Assembly (NCBI GenBank): GCA_003049485.1
Contig: PYST01000127.1
Span: 4,941 to 68,940, forward strand
Direction: 5' to 3'
Source: Ophioceras dolichostomum
Taxonomy: Eukaryota > Ascomycota > Sordariomycetes > Magnaporthales > Ophioceraceae
DNA length: 64,000 nt
The notes below the pieces were generated by a model. The model made no database searches. It was not told where the DNA came from and saw nothing but the letters and a program-made list of their open reading frames with translations. Positions 11,355-21,530 of the stretch are shown one piece after another (the first letter of the stretch is position 1; every line of letters starts with the position of its first letter). The translations under genes were made by a program, and so were the position numbers.

Positions 11355-13330
11355 ATGGTTAATTCATCTAAACCCGCTGTCGAGGTGGCGACTTCCTACA
11401 AGAACAACCATTCCCCTCCCAGCGCAAAGACCCTAAAAAAGACCGAAAAGGACGCCGCAGACATGAGCCCCCCGACTCGCCGTTCCAGCCTCGGTATGTT
11501 GCTTCGACGGAGCAAGTCTGGCGAGCTCAAGGGCAAGAAGGCCCAGCAGGCGAGAGAAGAGCTCCAGCGCCAACGCGACGCATCCATCCCCAAGTCACCC
11601 CCTCGCCTCCCCGTCCTCTACAACGGAGCTCCCGCGCCGGAGCTGCAGACCTTTGGCGGCGACAGCATTCGTCCGGACTCGGTGGCCATCGTCTCGGGCC
11701 GTGCTGCAGACAACCAGTCCCTCCTCTCTCGGCCATCAATCGATCCAGGCCGCCCCTCGATCAACGTGCCCGTGCCCCCGATTCCCCAGGGCGCCTGGGT
11801 TGATCCGTATGCTCGCACCGAGAGCATGACGCACCGTGGCAGGTTCAGCTATGCGAGCAGCGCCATCAGCACTGTAAACAACCCGAGGAGGGTCCGTAGA
11901 CGAAAGGACCCGACTGCGTTCAAGTAAGTCTGAGTTAATCACCTTTCATTCCCCCCTCCCCATCTACTCCCTGGCCTCATAATCGATGCGTTCCTTTGTG
12001 TTCTGCCTCTGCCGAATCCACTCGACGACCTGCCTAAGCTATCGCGGCTTTTCCGTCGATATTCACAGGAGGGCATTGATTGCAGTCGCGGCCAGTAAGA
12101 AAAAACAATAAAAACTGCGGATGCTGACTGTTTGTTCCCCCAATCTTGTGTAGCATCCTCATAGTCGGTGCCCGTGGTTCGGGCAAGACGTCATTCCTCG
12201 AATTCCTCAAGACCTCGCTCGCCCTTCCTCCCAAGAAGCGGACCAAGAGCGCCATGTCGGACATTGATGAATTCCGACCCCAAGCGCCGCCCTCGGGCAA
12301 CTTCATCCCACACTACCTCGAAACGGAGATCGACGGTGAGCGCATCGGCCTGACGCTCTGGGACTCGGAAGGTCTCGAGAAGAACGTCGTTGACCTGCAG
12401 TTGCGCGAGATGTCGTCTTTCCTGGAGAGCAAATTCGAGGACACCTTTAATGAGGAGACCAAGGTTATGCGAACCCCCTCTAGTCAAGACACGCACATCC
12501 ACGCCGTTTTCCTCATCCTCGACCCGGCCCGCCTGGATCGCAACATCTCGTCGGCCAAGGCGCAGATGACCAATGGAAACCACAACTCCGGGGCCAAGCA
12601 CACATTCCAGTCGCGCATCGTCGGCGGCCTCGATGAGGACCTTGATCTTCAGGTGCTGCGGACCCTGCAGGGCAAGACGACGGTGATCCCCGTGATCTCG
12701 AAGGCCGACTCCATTACCACCAAGCACATGGACGTGCTCAAGCGCACCGTCTGGGACAGCCTGAAGAAGGCCAACCTCGACCCTCTCGAGGCCCTCGGAC
12801 TTGAAGACGACGATGACGACGTCGCCACTCCCGATTCTAGTAGGATCGAGGAGGAGGCCGACGAAGACGACGATGTCGTCGCCGGCAAGCACAACCGCAG
12901 CCAGCGCGGCGGCTACGACAGCGGCAACGAGACGCCGCACGAGGATGACGACCTCCCGATCCAGGGCGCCGCGAGCAATACGGGCTCGCCCTCGTCCAAG
13001 GCCTCGAAGCGCGACTCGATCCGCCGCAGCCGCACGGGCGAGGAGCTCAAGGTCGACGAGCCGCCCTTCATCCCCATGTCCATCATCAGCCCGGACATCT
13101 ACGAGCCGGCCGTCGTGGGCCGCGCCTTCCCGTGGGGCTTCGCCGACCCGTACAACGAGGCCCACTGCGACTTCGTCCGCCTCAAGGAGGCCGTGCTGAG
13201 CGACTGGCGCAGCGAGCTCCGCGAGGCCAGCCGCGTGCAGTGGTACGAGGCCTGGCGGACGAGCCGCCTCAAGCAGAGGGAGAACGGCAAGTCCGCCGGC
13301 GGCGGCGGCGGCGGCTCTGTCCGTCGGTAG
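11355..13330 (+). CDS. divergent septin-family GTPase
   Basis: Two exons: 11355-11923 and 12154-13330 (581 residues), joined through a GTAAGT donor and a TGTAG acceptor. Residues 1-189 are a basic, Ser/Pro-rich extension. The G domain begins at ILIVGARGSGKT (P-loop, residues 191-202), with LWDSEG as G3 and SKAD as G4. A septin unique element follows: GRAFPWGFADPYNEAHCDF, then LSDWRSELRE and YEAWR. Septins polymerise into filaments at septa, tips and infection structures. Between G4 and the unique element sits an acidic, Ser-rich insert of about 100 residues (DDDDD and EADEDDD), which is unusual. There is no C-terminal coiled coil; the protein ends in a poly-Gly tail. It is closest in style to the filamentous-fungal AspE-like group rather than a core septin, but the subgroup is not certain. 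Exon joining restores an unbroken frame into the P-loop. Confidence 0.87.
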
Positions 13331-14119
13331 GACTGATTGAAGGTGATCCAGTGAAAGGGACGCCACGCCGAGAGAAGGAAGAAGATTGTGACACGACGCC
13401 AGAAGGAGAAGGAAGAAAAAACAAAAGGTAAACAGTTGCTGCCCAACGACATTTTAGGGGCGGACGGCGGAGTAAAAAGTACCCAAGCACACAACATCGT
13501 TCTACAGGAATGAGGGAGGATTGAGGTCTCAGCTTGCCTCACTTTCTATACCTTCCCTTTCCCGTTCCGTCTACAAGCAAACAAACCAGTCTTACGACAT
13601 TTATTTCTTTTCTTGTCTCTCTTCCCCCATATTTCCTTTGTTGTTTTCTCTTCGATGTTCATTTCTCCCTTGTCCTTTTTTTTTCTCTCTATCGTGTTAT
13701 TTTTGGTCGATCGATTGGAAGGAAAGCAGCAGCATACCCCATACCACATACCACATTTTTTATTTGTCGAGCTCTTTTTCTTTCTATTCTTCAAGAAACT
13801 GTGGATTTGATATTTGTTCTCTTGTGTCTGTCTTCTCACTCGGGTGGCGGAATCTATATCTTAGTAGTGTGCTGGTTCCCACATCCCCCCTTTTCCTCCC
13901 TTCCCTCCGTCCTCCGTCCGCCAAGCCAGACACACTCGGCTCGGTTTTCGGATGGGGCTGACCTGGATGGGCTGGGCTGGGCTGGGCTGATGGGGCTGGC
14001 AAATTCGAGATCATGATGGTTTTGTTTTCTCTTGTGGTAGAGGCTTCGTTCAAAGAGGAGGAGGAGGACGGACTGGGTTACCTGTTGGCAGGGAGCCAAA
14101 CGCGGCCTAAGAAGGACCA

Positions 14120-14179
14120 GGGGGGGGGGGGGGGGGNNNNNNNNNNNNNNNNNNNNNNNNNNNNNNNNNGGGGGGGGGG
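14120..14179. other. assembly gap flanked by poly-G
   Basis: 17 G bases (14120-14136), then 33 N, then 10 G (14170-14179). The gap looks like an unresolved G homopolymer. Confidence 0.9.
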
Positions 14180-15966
14180 AAACGAATGTAGCTCCTATCA
14201 CCACACACCACCCGTTACCTGGACTCGCCCGCCCTTGGCTCCCTCCTCTTGTTCATCGTTGGTTTGCCCTTAGTATTAGTGTGTCCAAGGGGCGTATACG
14301 GAAGGAATACGGAATCTTTTTCTCTTCTACTCCCACGACCACTACTAAGCACCCTTCTCTACCAAAACCCAAAACTTTATGTCTGTGTTCTTTTACCTAC
14401 CTACCTGGCTACCTACTTTGTCCTGCCCAAAATCTTCAGTTTTTCGTGTGTACGTACCCGTGTATCTGTCGTCTTTGTGCGTGTGCCCGTGTACGCGTTG
14501 AGTGGTATACACTGTCCTCAGTGTCTCTAGCTTAGCCACGCTCCTGCACCAACTCAACACCATGTTTCTTCCTGCCTTGGGAGAGTCTTGCCCTTGTCTC
14601 ATCCCTCCCTTCTTTGCGTTTGCTTTCGCCATCATCTCAGCTAAGTTTCCTGCCTGGACCCTTTTTCCTTCTCTCTCAATTAGGGAAAACTAGCAATTCC
14701 CAACTTGTTGAGTTGGGGCGGACGGACAAGAGCGATTTGTTCCGATTAGGCACACACAGACACTTGGATAATGCCAATGTTAGGATAGGATATTCGGCGA
14801 AAAAATAAGACACTCACAAGTCAGTCAGTCAGTCATTATGGCAACACGTTCCTCTCTGCTGCTTTCTACAGCTGCTTCTACGGATGACTGTAGCGGAGGC
14901 TCTTTCTTCGCCGTTCCGGAGAGCTGTGGGACGCTCACGCTTCTGTCCGTACCTCCATTCCTCTCCAGCCTATGCATATTCCGGGTCTTTGCCACGTCCC
15001 TCTGGCTCTGTTCGTGGAGTCCATAATAATATCGGGGTGGATGGGCTTGTGCGTCCGTCCCTTGTGCCCGGCTCGGCGTTTCTGACGTGTCTTTGTGCAT
15101 CGTGGTTCCCTTGGTCGCCCGGGTTTTCTGCGGTTCCCTGTGTAGCCTCACTATCTCCCACCCATCCGTATAATCTCCCCTCCCGTTGTGTTGTCCCCCC
15201 AGAGACCCCAAAGTCTCATCTCACCGCCTAGTCCAGCGCAAAAAAACACCAGTCCAGCCTGCTGTGTCATTACGGGGAAATAAAATGGCGGTGCCCATGT
15301 GGTTCTTTGTCCTTGGTCAGAAAGTTAGGATCGGGTATCTGCTTTAGAGGGTCCCGACGAAAGTGGATAGGAGTAGCCATCGCCGCGGACCAGTGCACCT
15401 ACGCCTTGGTGCGAAGCAGAGCTTGACGGCCAGTACAGGAACACGTTGATGCTTCACTCGACTTCATTGGAGTCACTGGCAAACATGTTCTCGCCATTAT
15501 CACACATGGCAGTAGATGGTAAAGCGATGTGTTGTAGAGTGTGAAGCTATGGGAGGGTCCTAGCCCTGGGCCAAAGACACATGGAGAAGAGAGGAAGAAA
15601 AAATAAAAAAAAATAAAAATAAAAATAGAAAAAAATTCAAAGCAACAGCTTAGCCTTTTTGTTGCTCCAAAAGATAGAAACAATATCCCCCATTCCTGCC
15701 GTTTGCAAAGCTGTATACGGCTTCTCCCAGGGGAAATGGATAGCGCAAAACCAGCCATCGCGGTCCATCCCTGCGAGCCTGGCCGCCTCACGCAGGCCTC
15801 ATCACAAGTCGTCCTACCTGGTGCTCACCTACCCCGTCAGCATGGTTGAGCCCATCGAGTGGTTTAGCCGTACCTCGTCGCCGGCGGAATCGAAATTTTG
15901 GCCAACGGAGTTGGAAGTGGCTTGTCTGGCATGGGCGTGCCGGACGCACTGGACGACCGCAGCCTG

Positions 15967-16150
15967 CCCTGGAATATGCCATACCATAACCGTACCCGGT
16001 CCAACTCAACACTGCCCTGGAAGGCGCCATATCATACCATACCATACACGGTCCAACCTAGCTCTGGAAAGTGCCATACCATACCATACCTGGTCCAACC
16101 CAGCCCTGGGGAACGCCATAGCATAACATGTCCGGTCCAACTCAGCCCTA
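15967..16150. repeat. degenerate tandem repeat, about four 42-48-bp units
   Basis: Each unit starts CCCTGG or a close variant, carries a run of CATAC/CATACC, and ends GGTCCAAC plus TCAG or similar. Unit starts are near 15967, 16015, 16062 and 16104. The spacing is not a multiple of three throughout, so it is not a protein repeat. The internal CATAC runs vary in number between units. Confidence 0.7.
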
Positions 16151-16599
16151 CCCTTCGAGAAGCTTGCGGGGTAAATATTGGTACCTGGGTGCCAACCTGA
16201 CGGCGACGGACGGGTTGTCCGGTTCGGGCTGGACGGCTGCTGTCTCCAACTGACTTTCCACGCAGGGCACCGCTAAATACACGATCCAATTCCGTCCTCT
16301 GCCACCGGCAGCAGCTCAAGCCCGTACTAGCACCTACAAACCTCAGGGCGCCAGGGAGGGTCTATGGTAACTCTATCAACACGTCTATCATGCCTTTGAA
16401 TCTCTGTTGGCCTAGACAGATCAGTGCAATATGTCAGCCCCAGTGGCTCTGTTAGGCTTACAATCGTATTGAGGATTGAGAACTACGTCCCGGAGGCTTT
16501 TCTGACGGGAGATCAATGCTCTGATTAACGAAAAGTTGTCAGAGGCCGAAATCTCTGTCGGAGAGGGTAGTGTTCTGATTGATGTTGTGGTAGGTACGA

Positions 16600-17010
16600 T
16601 AAAACGATGAAGCTATTCCCAGAAGGCAAAGGCGGCCCGGGCCAAAAAAAAAAACGTAACAATTGCGGGATTTGGACCCTCAGCTAAATTAACGTACCTA
16701 CCATTAGGCCATTTGAATATAATACGATTAGAATTTAACAATACGGAAGGAAAAACGAGCTTATATCCTTTGCACTAACTACCTAATACAAACTCACGTA
16801 TTTGACAGAGTAACGGGCTTAACAGAATAACGCCTTTGACAGAGGAAAGCCCTTAACAGAGGTATTCACGGAGATCAGAGGCATGTATTAAAGCTATTCC
16901 CAACGGTCAGACTTTTATATAGAGGCCGCGGTTACGTACAAAGGTCAGAGGCACGTACGGAAGTCAGAGGCTCCTATTGAAGCTATTCCCAACGGTCAGA
17001 CTTTTGTAAA
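16600..17010. repeat. AT-richer mosaic of short direct repeats
   Basis: GAAGCTATTCCCA or a close form recurs near 16608, 16890 and 16978; the last two copies extend through CAACGGTCAGACTTTT. Between them, units of 16-18 bases beginning TTTGACAGAG or TTAACAGA repeat four times from 16801 to about 16870. It looks like the decayed remains of a mobile element. Confidence 0.55.
16644..16711 (-). other. tRNA-like A-box/B-box pair with T-run (SINE-like relic)
   Basis: On the minus strand TGGCCTAATGG fits a polymerase III A-box. GGTCCAAATCC fits a B-box with two transitions, and a run of 11 T follows 10-20 bases later, as in a polymerase III terminator. The two boxes are about 11 bases closer than in a normal tRNA, so this is at best a tRNA-derived relic such as a SINE head. 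Confidence 0.25.
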
Positions 17011-17202
17011 AAAATAATAATAATAAAAAACGCGACGCGACAGCCCCCTTTTCCCAGCCCTTTTCTTGACAAAAAAAATAAAAATGAAATAGCAATAGCC
17101 CCTTCCCTTCACCCCTTTTACTCCCCTCACAAAAATGAAAGCAATGGCCCCTTTTCCTCCCCTTTCCCCCTTCCCCTTTTCCCCTTCCCCTTTTCCTGCC
17201 CC

Positions 17203-19475
17203 CTATTCCTCATCGTCGGCGGGCCAGGCCGTGTTGGTCGGCCGGCCGTTCTCGTCGACGTCGGACTCGACTCGGCCGGGGTTTTTTCCGACGGCCATGA
17301 CGGCCTCTCGCTCCTTCTTGCCAAGGAAGACCAGGTCGAAGCCCGGCGCCAAGGGCCGATCCGTCCTACGTGGTGGGAAAGGAAAGGTCAGCTTGTAGAG
17401 CGGGGACGGACGAGAGGAGAAGAAACAAAACGGGGAAGGGGTAAACAGGGCGCAACCTACTTGAGCATGTCCATCTTGAGGAGCCGGGCCTTGTCGCGAA
17501 GCGCCTGGTGATCGCGGGGCTGGTCGAGCATCAGCTCGCCGGTCTCGACCGCTCTCCCGATGGCACTCCACTTGGCGTCATAGGCTCCCACGGCACCCAC
17601 CAGCCTCCACGCATCGTTGGTCGACCAGGGCACTCTAGCCCGAGGAGCTTTGGGGTTCTGGGCGCGGTGGAGAGCCGAGACCGCCTTCGAGTGCTCGGCC
17701 ATCTGTCTTATGTCTGGCTCAGAGTTCGGAGGGTGCTGTTGTGGTCGCGGCTGGGACGGACCCGGAGCTGGACCGTCCCGACTGGCGGTGGCGGCAGCAG
17801 CGTTGCCTACTCGCCTCCGCTTGGGCGGGGGGGGAGGGGGCATGAGCTCATCCACGGCAGGGGTGTCAAAGGGGCGTGTCGAGGCCCTGTTAACCGACGG
17901 TGACCGCTGGGCACTTCTAGCGTTCGGGGTGTCGAAAGCGGTATCGAAATCCATGAGCTCATCTAGGGCAGGGGTGTCGAAGGGGCGCGATGGTGACCGC
18001 TGGGTACTTCTAGCCTTCGGGGTGCCTGAGGCGGCATCGAGACCCATGAGCTCATCCACGGCAGGGGTGTTGAAAGGACGTGTCGGTCTAGCCCTTTGAG
18101 CAACCGACGGTGAACGCTGGACGTTCCGGATGCCATCGGTAGCGGCATTGAGCTCCACGAGCTCATCCAGGACGAGATCCATGAGCTCATGCAGGGCAGG
18201 GGTGTTAAAGGGGCGTGTCGACCCAGCCCTCTGAACAACCGACGGTGAACGCTGGGCACTTTTAGCGTTCGAAGTGCCGGAGGCGGCATCGAGGTCCACA
18301 AGCTCATCCAGAGCAGGGGTATTAAAGGGGCGTGACGATCCAGCGCTCTGAACCGGCGTTAAATGCTGGGTACTTGTAGCGTTCCGGGTGCCGGAGGCAG
18401 CATCGAGACCCGCGAGCTCATCCACGGCAGGGGTGTCAAAGGGGCGTGTCGATCTAGCCCTCTGAACCGGAGTTGAACGCTGGGTACTTCTAGCGTTCGA
18501 AGTGCCGGAGGCGGCATCGAGACCCAGAATCTCATCCAGAGCAGCCCTGTGATGTGACTCGACCTCTGAGACGGGTTCAAGTACTATCTGTAGGTAAAGT
18601 TTCGCTGTATCCTCGACCCAACGCCTGATCTTGCCCTTGAAGCCCGCCGTGCCCATAGCGCGGTCAAGCTGGGAGAGAGCCTCGGCTGGGATTGTGTTGC
18701 CCACGCGGCACTCGAGGATCTGCATGACGGCGAAGTGGTGTGCTGCCGAGAGCTGCTCCGGACGCAGGTGGGCGTAGCGCGGCTTGCACGGGTCCCGGCG
18801 GAACACGGCCTCGAGACCCAGCGGCTGTTGGTAGGATGAGACGTCGGCGAGGAGGGCCTCCGGGTCGGCCTCCGGGTCGGCCTCAGCCTCGCTGGCGCTA
18901 CGGCAGAAGACATAGGCCAGGATGGCCGCCACGGGCACGTCCTCGGGGGCGGCGCGGATGTGCTCGATGGCCAATTGTGTGCGGATGTCCACTATCAAGG
19001 AGTCGAACCCGAAGGCTTCAGAAAGTGAGACGACGTCAGTGTGCGTGATGAAGACGTCCGGGAAGAAGTTGTCCAGCTGCTTAAGCAGGTCCAACGCGTC
19101 CTTGCCGCCAGGCTGATACGCAAACTCAAGGTTGTACAGCAGCTCGGCCATGTGGGCGATGGAGATGATCAACTTGGCCCGGTAGTACAGCTGCGTCTTG
19201 AATTTGTGTTGAAGGCGATCACTTATGTCCTCGTCCAGGATGTACGGTGACGTCTCCGCGCAATAGAAGCGTTTGAGGGACGTGAGTTGCGAGTAGGCCA
19301 TGCCCACATCTACCAGCCAGGCAGGATCTCGCTTTCGCGCCTTCTCTCGGTCCATGATGAGGTCGAGAAGGTCCTTGGCCTCGGAGAAGAGCTTGTCTAG
19401 GTTTTTGTCCAAGGCGCGGGCACGAATGGCGGGCAGCTGGGTGCCGGCCGGCGTCGGTGACTTTGACTCCGCCAT
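17203..19475 (-). CDS. telobox/Myb-like nuclear protein (candidate TTAGGG-binding factor)
   Basis: Two exons on the minus strand: 19475-17461 and 17365-17203 (725 residues; 95-bp intron, donor GTAGGT). Residues 1-310 are a helical region without recognised motifs, possibly a dimerisation domain like that of TRF-type proteins. Residues about 313-549 hold six copies of a 31-45-residue repeat ending RPFDTPAVDEL or a variant. PPPPPPKRRR follows, a proline run next to a likely nuclear signal. Residues about 615-675 form a SANT/Myb-like domain with tryptophans in PWSTNDAW and AKWSAIG; HQALRDKARLLK sits where telobox proteins have LKDKxRN. The exon junction falls just after this helix, and the tail is acidic. 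By family it would bind double-stranded TTAGGG at telomeres or promoters. This is inferred; the telobox match is partial. TTAGGG motifs lie just upstream. Confidence 0.7.
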
Positions 19476-19510
19476 CTTGACTGCCCCCTAGTTGTTGTAC
19501 ACAATTACCA

Positions 19511-19685
19511 GGGTTAGGGTTTGACGAGGGTTAGGAGTTGACAACTTGACGAGACTTGACGAGGGTTAGGGTGAGATTGTGTAAAAAATTGGTTGGCTAG
19601 AAAATAGTGAATATCGAATTGTGTGGCAAACTGATGCCTCAGGCCAAAACACGAGGCTGCCACAAGGGTTGGTCAGGGTTAGGGT
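19511..19685. promoter_or_regulatory. telomere-like TTAGGG motifs upstream of the telobox gene
   Basis: TTAGGG occurs at 19514-19519, 19566-19571 and 19679-19684, with TTAGGA at 19531-19536. TTGACGAGGGTTAGG occurs twice (19521-19535 and 19557-19571). All lie 36-210 bp upstream of the start codon of the gene read leftward from 19475, on whose coding strand they read CCCTAA. They could be sites for a TTAGGG-binding protein, possibly the gene's own product, or an interstitial telomere scar. Confidence 0.55.
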
Positions 19686-19865
19686 TGAGTTTAACGATGG
19701 CCAATCAAAATGCTGGATATCTTCATACCTGAGGCCTCAACCGTGATGATAAGTCGCTGTCCCTTGTTGCTTCCGCTGTTTTCTTGCTTCTTGCGCTTTC
19801 TTATATTCTCTTCTTCCTCCTTTTCCCTTTCTTTCTCGAGTTCTTCTTGTTCTCGGCTTTGCGAT

Positions 19866-20524
19866 ATGCGGCACAAGTCGAGTCCTGAGGGTGCCACCTA
19901 CACCGGCTGTCAGTTGGTGTCGATGTTTGTCAGTTTCGTTTACCACACCACCGAAACAGCGGACATAGGACAGACGTACCTCCGCCGACTAGATTGACGG
20001 GTCCGAAAGAAGCTCATGCTAACCATGCCGCGAGAGTAAACACCCAAGGCGACGACAAGGCTGCCCACGCAGTGGCACGTCGGACACGGCCCATGGGCGC
20101 GTTCCTCCCACCGCCTGCGTTGTCAGCCGACGAGCCCTCGCGAAGCCGGACCCTGCCCTGGATAGCTCGACAACAGTCTTCGAGGTGTATCGAGGCAAGA
20201 CCGTCAAAGATCCGGCGACCATTAACATCGTCAACTCCAGTGCCGAGTCATCCACGATGCGAGAGTGTAATTCACTGCTGAACTTGCTGGGTACGTTGTG
20301 AGTCGACGTGCCCCAGGGAACAGATTGGGCGAGCTCTAATCCTTGCCAAACCCCTTAGGAAGCGTTCAACGACGTCGTGCGGAAAGAAACAAAGTCGCCA
20401 ACGCCAACAGTGCGCCGAACGTGCATACAAGTACCTCCGCGCCGAAGCGGCAGCCGAGCCCTTGGCAAGCATCCAGCGCTCGCTGTTCAGATATGAGACC
20501 TGGGAAGATTCTAAAGTCGCTTAG
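19866..20524 (+). pseudogene. unrecognised gene in fragments (probably decayed)
   Basis: Several protein-like stretches line up on the plus strand but not in one frame. From ATG 19866 a frame reads MRHKSSPEGATYTGCQL and onward. After a TGCTAAC branch-like site (20015-20021), VNTQGDDKAAHAVARRT and onward opens. The frame then shifts near 20130-20150 to AKPDPALDSSTTVFEVYRG. From there a good 61-bp intron (20298-20358; GTGAGT donor, CTAAT, TTAG acceptor) joins in frame to QQCAERAYKYLRAEAAAEPL and a stop at 20522-20524. The last junction is convincing. The shift near 20140 and the non-consensus first intron suggest decay or sequence error. No family is recognised, and the start is uncertain. Confidence 0.35.
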
Positions 20525-20617
20525 ATATGGCGCCGTCAAAGTCGCCGGCTCCAGTGCCGGGACTGGCTGGATTCAAGGACGTACCTCAGGGCCCCAAGCC
20601 TGTGAGCTCTGGGGAAG

Positions 20618-20857
20618 CCTCCAACGGCTTTTGAAGATGGCGCGCGAAAAGGCCCAGGCCGAACCCTGGGGAGCAGCTGACGTTGTTGAAGATAACGCCT
20701 CTAACGGCTTTTGAAAATGGCGCGCGAAAAGGCCCAGGTCGAACCCTGGGGAGGAGCCGACGTCGTCGAAGATGGCGCCTCCAACGGCTTTTGGAGATGG
20801 CGCGCGAAAAGGCCCAGGTCGAACCCTGGGAAGGAACCGATGTTGAAGATGGCGCCT
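20618..20857. repeat. 80-bp minisatellite, three copies
   Basis: Units begin CCTCCAACGGCTTTTG or a close form at 20618, 20698 and 20778, and a partial fourth starts at 20855. Each holds ATGGCGCGCGAAAAGGCCCA and then the near-palindrome CCAGGTCGAACCCTGG. The period is 80, 80 and 77, which breaks any reading frame, so it is non-coding. The TCGAACCC part, read on the other strand, resembles a polymerase III B-box. Confidence 0.85.
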
Positions 20858-21209
20858 CCAGTAGGCCCAACGCCAACCATATCAAGAATCTCAGCTAGCT
20901 TCCTATACCCCTGAGGTGTAAATGTGCCACACTGCACGGAGATCGGGGTGTTGGGCTGTACTTGCGCGGAACATTGCTGCTGTCCGCTCTAGGCGCCGCG
21001 AAGACACCGGTCCAAGCCGCCTCCGTCAGTGGACAGTAGCCGCATGTGCAGCCGGAAGGCGATGACCCTCCCGAAAGGAAACTACTACGGGCAGGCGCTG
21101 CGCTGTAGCGGGCTTAGCAAAGGCAAGACTTGGAAGGACGCAATGTACGAAGCATAAGGTAAGGAACAGAGCGTCCGAGACATCATATACAGACCAAGAC
21201 AATGGCGCG

Positions 21210-21530
21210 ATGACCTTGTATCCCATTCTCCTCGTTTGCCTCCGCCCTCCATGTGTTGATGTCGGTCGTCTTGTTATGCGTCAGGTGCAAGTTCACTATC
21301 GAACCCGATATAATACGACGAACAATTCACCACCAAGCTACGCTGAGAACCGAGCCGGCTGAGGCTGGCCCCTGGCGGGCAGGTATCATGGAGTCAATTC
21401 CTATGGATCAGATGAGCTATCCGTGGAAGACGCGAGGCAAGTCGAAGAGGCACTTGACTTGTGGAGGTTCCCGATGTCACATCAGATTTTAATTGGTGAT
21501 TTCAGGGGGAACCATGCCGTTGGAACCTTG
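21210..21530 (+). pseudogene. possible coding relic with one internal TGA
   Basis: One frame runs from ATG 21210 with a hydrophobic start (MTLYPILLVCL) to a TGA at 21361-21363. It then stays open to 21530 through YHGVNSYGSDELSVEDARQ and VEEALDLWRFPMSHQIL. The part after the stop has protein-like composition. Neither part is recognised. It may be the remains of a small gene or chance; confidence is low. Confidence 0.2.

Larger units (their letters stand above)
13331..17202. other. 3.9-kb gene-free region with gap and repeats
   Basis: 13530-13900 is pyrimidine-rich. A 33-base N gap lies at 14137-14169. 15598-15640 is an A-rich run. Tandem repeats (15967-16150) and a mosaic repeat block (16600-17010) are listed separately. 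17140-17205 is a C/T tract next to the telobox gene stop. No coding frame is supported. Confidence 0.5.

Noticed and set aside
12191..13366. 391-residue frame antisense to the septin exon
   Set aside because: It is a shadow of the septin; the sense frame has P-loop and septin element.
20618..20857. CRISPR-like array
   Set aside because: The whole 80-bp unit repeats with no variable spacers, and the organism is eukaryotic; it is a minisatellite.
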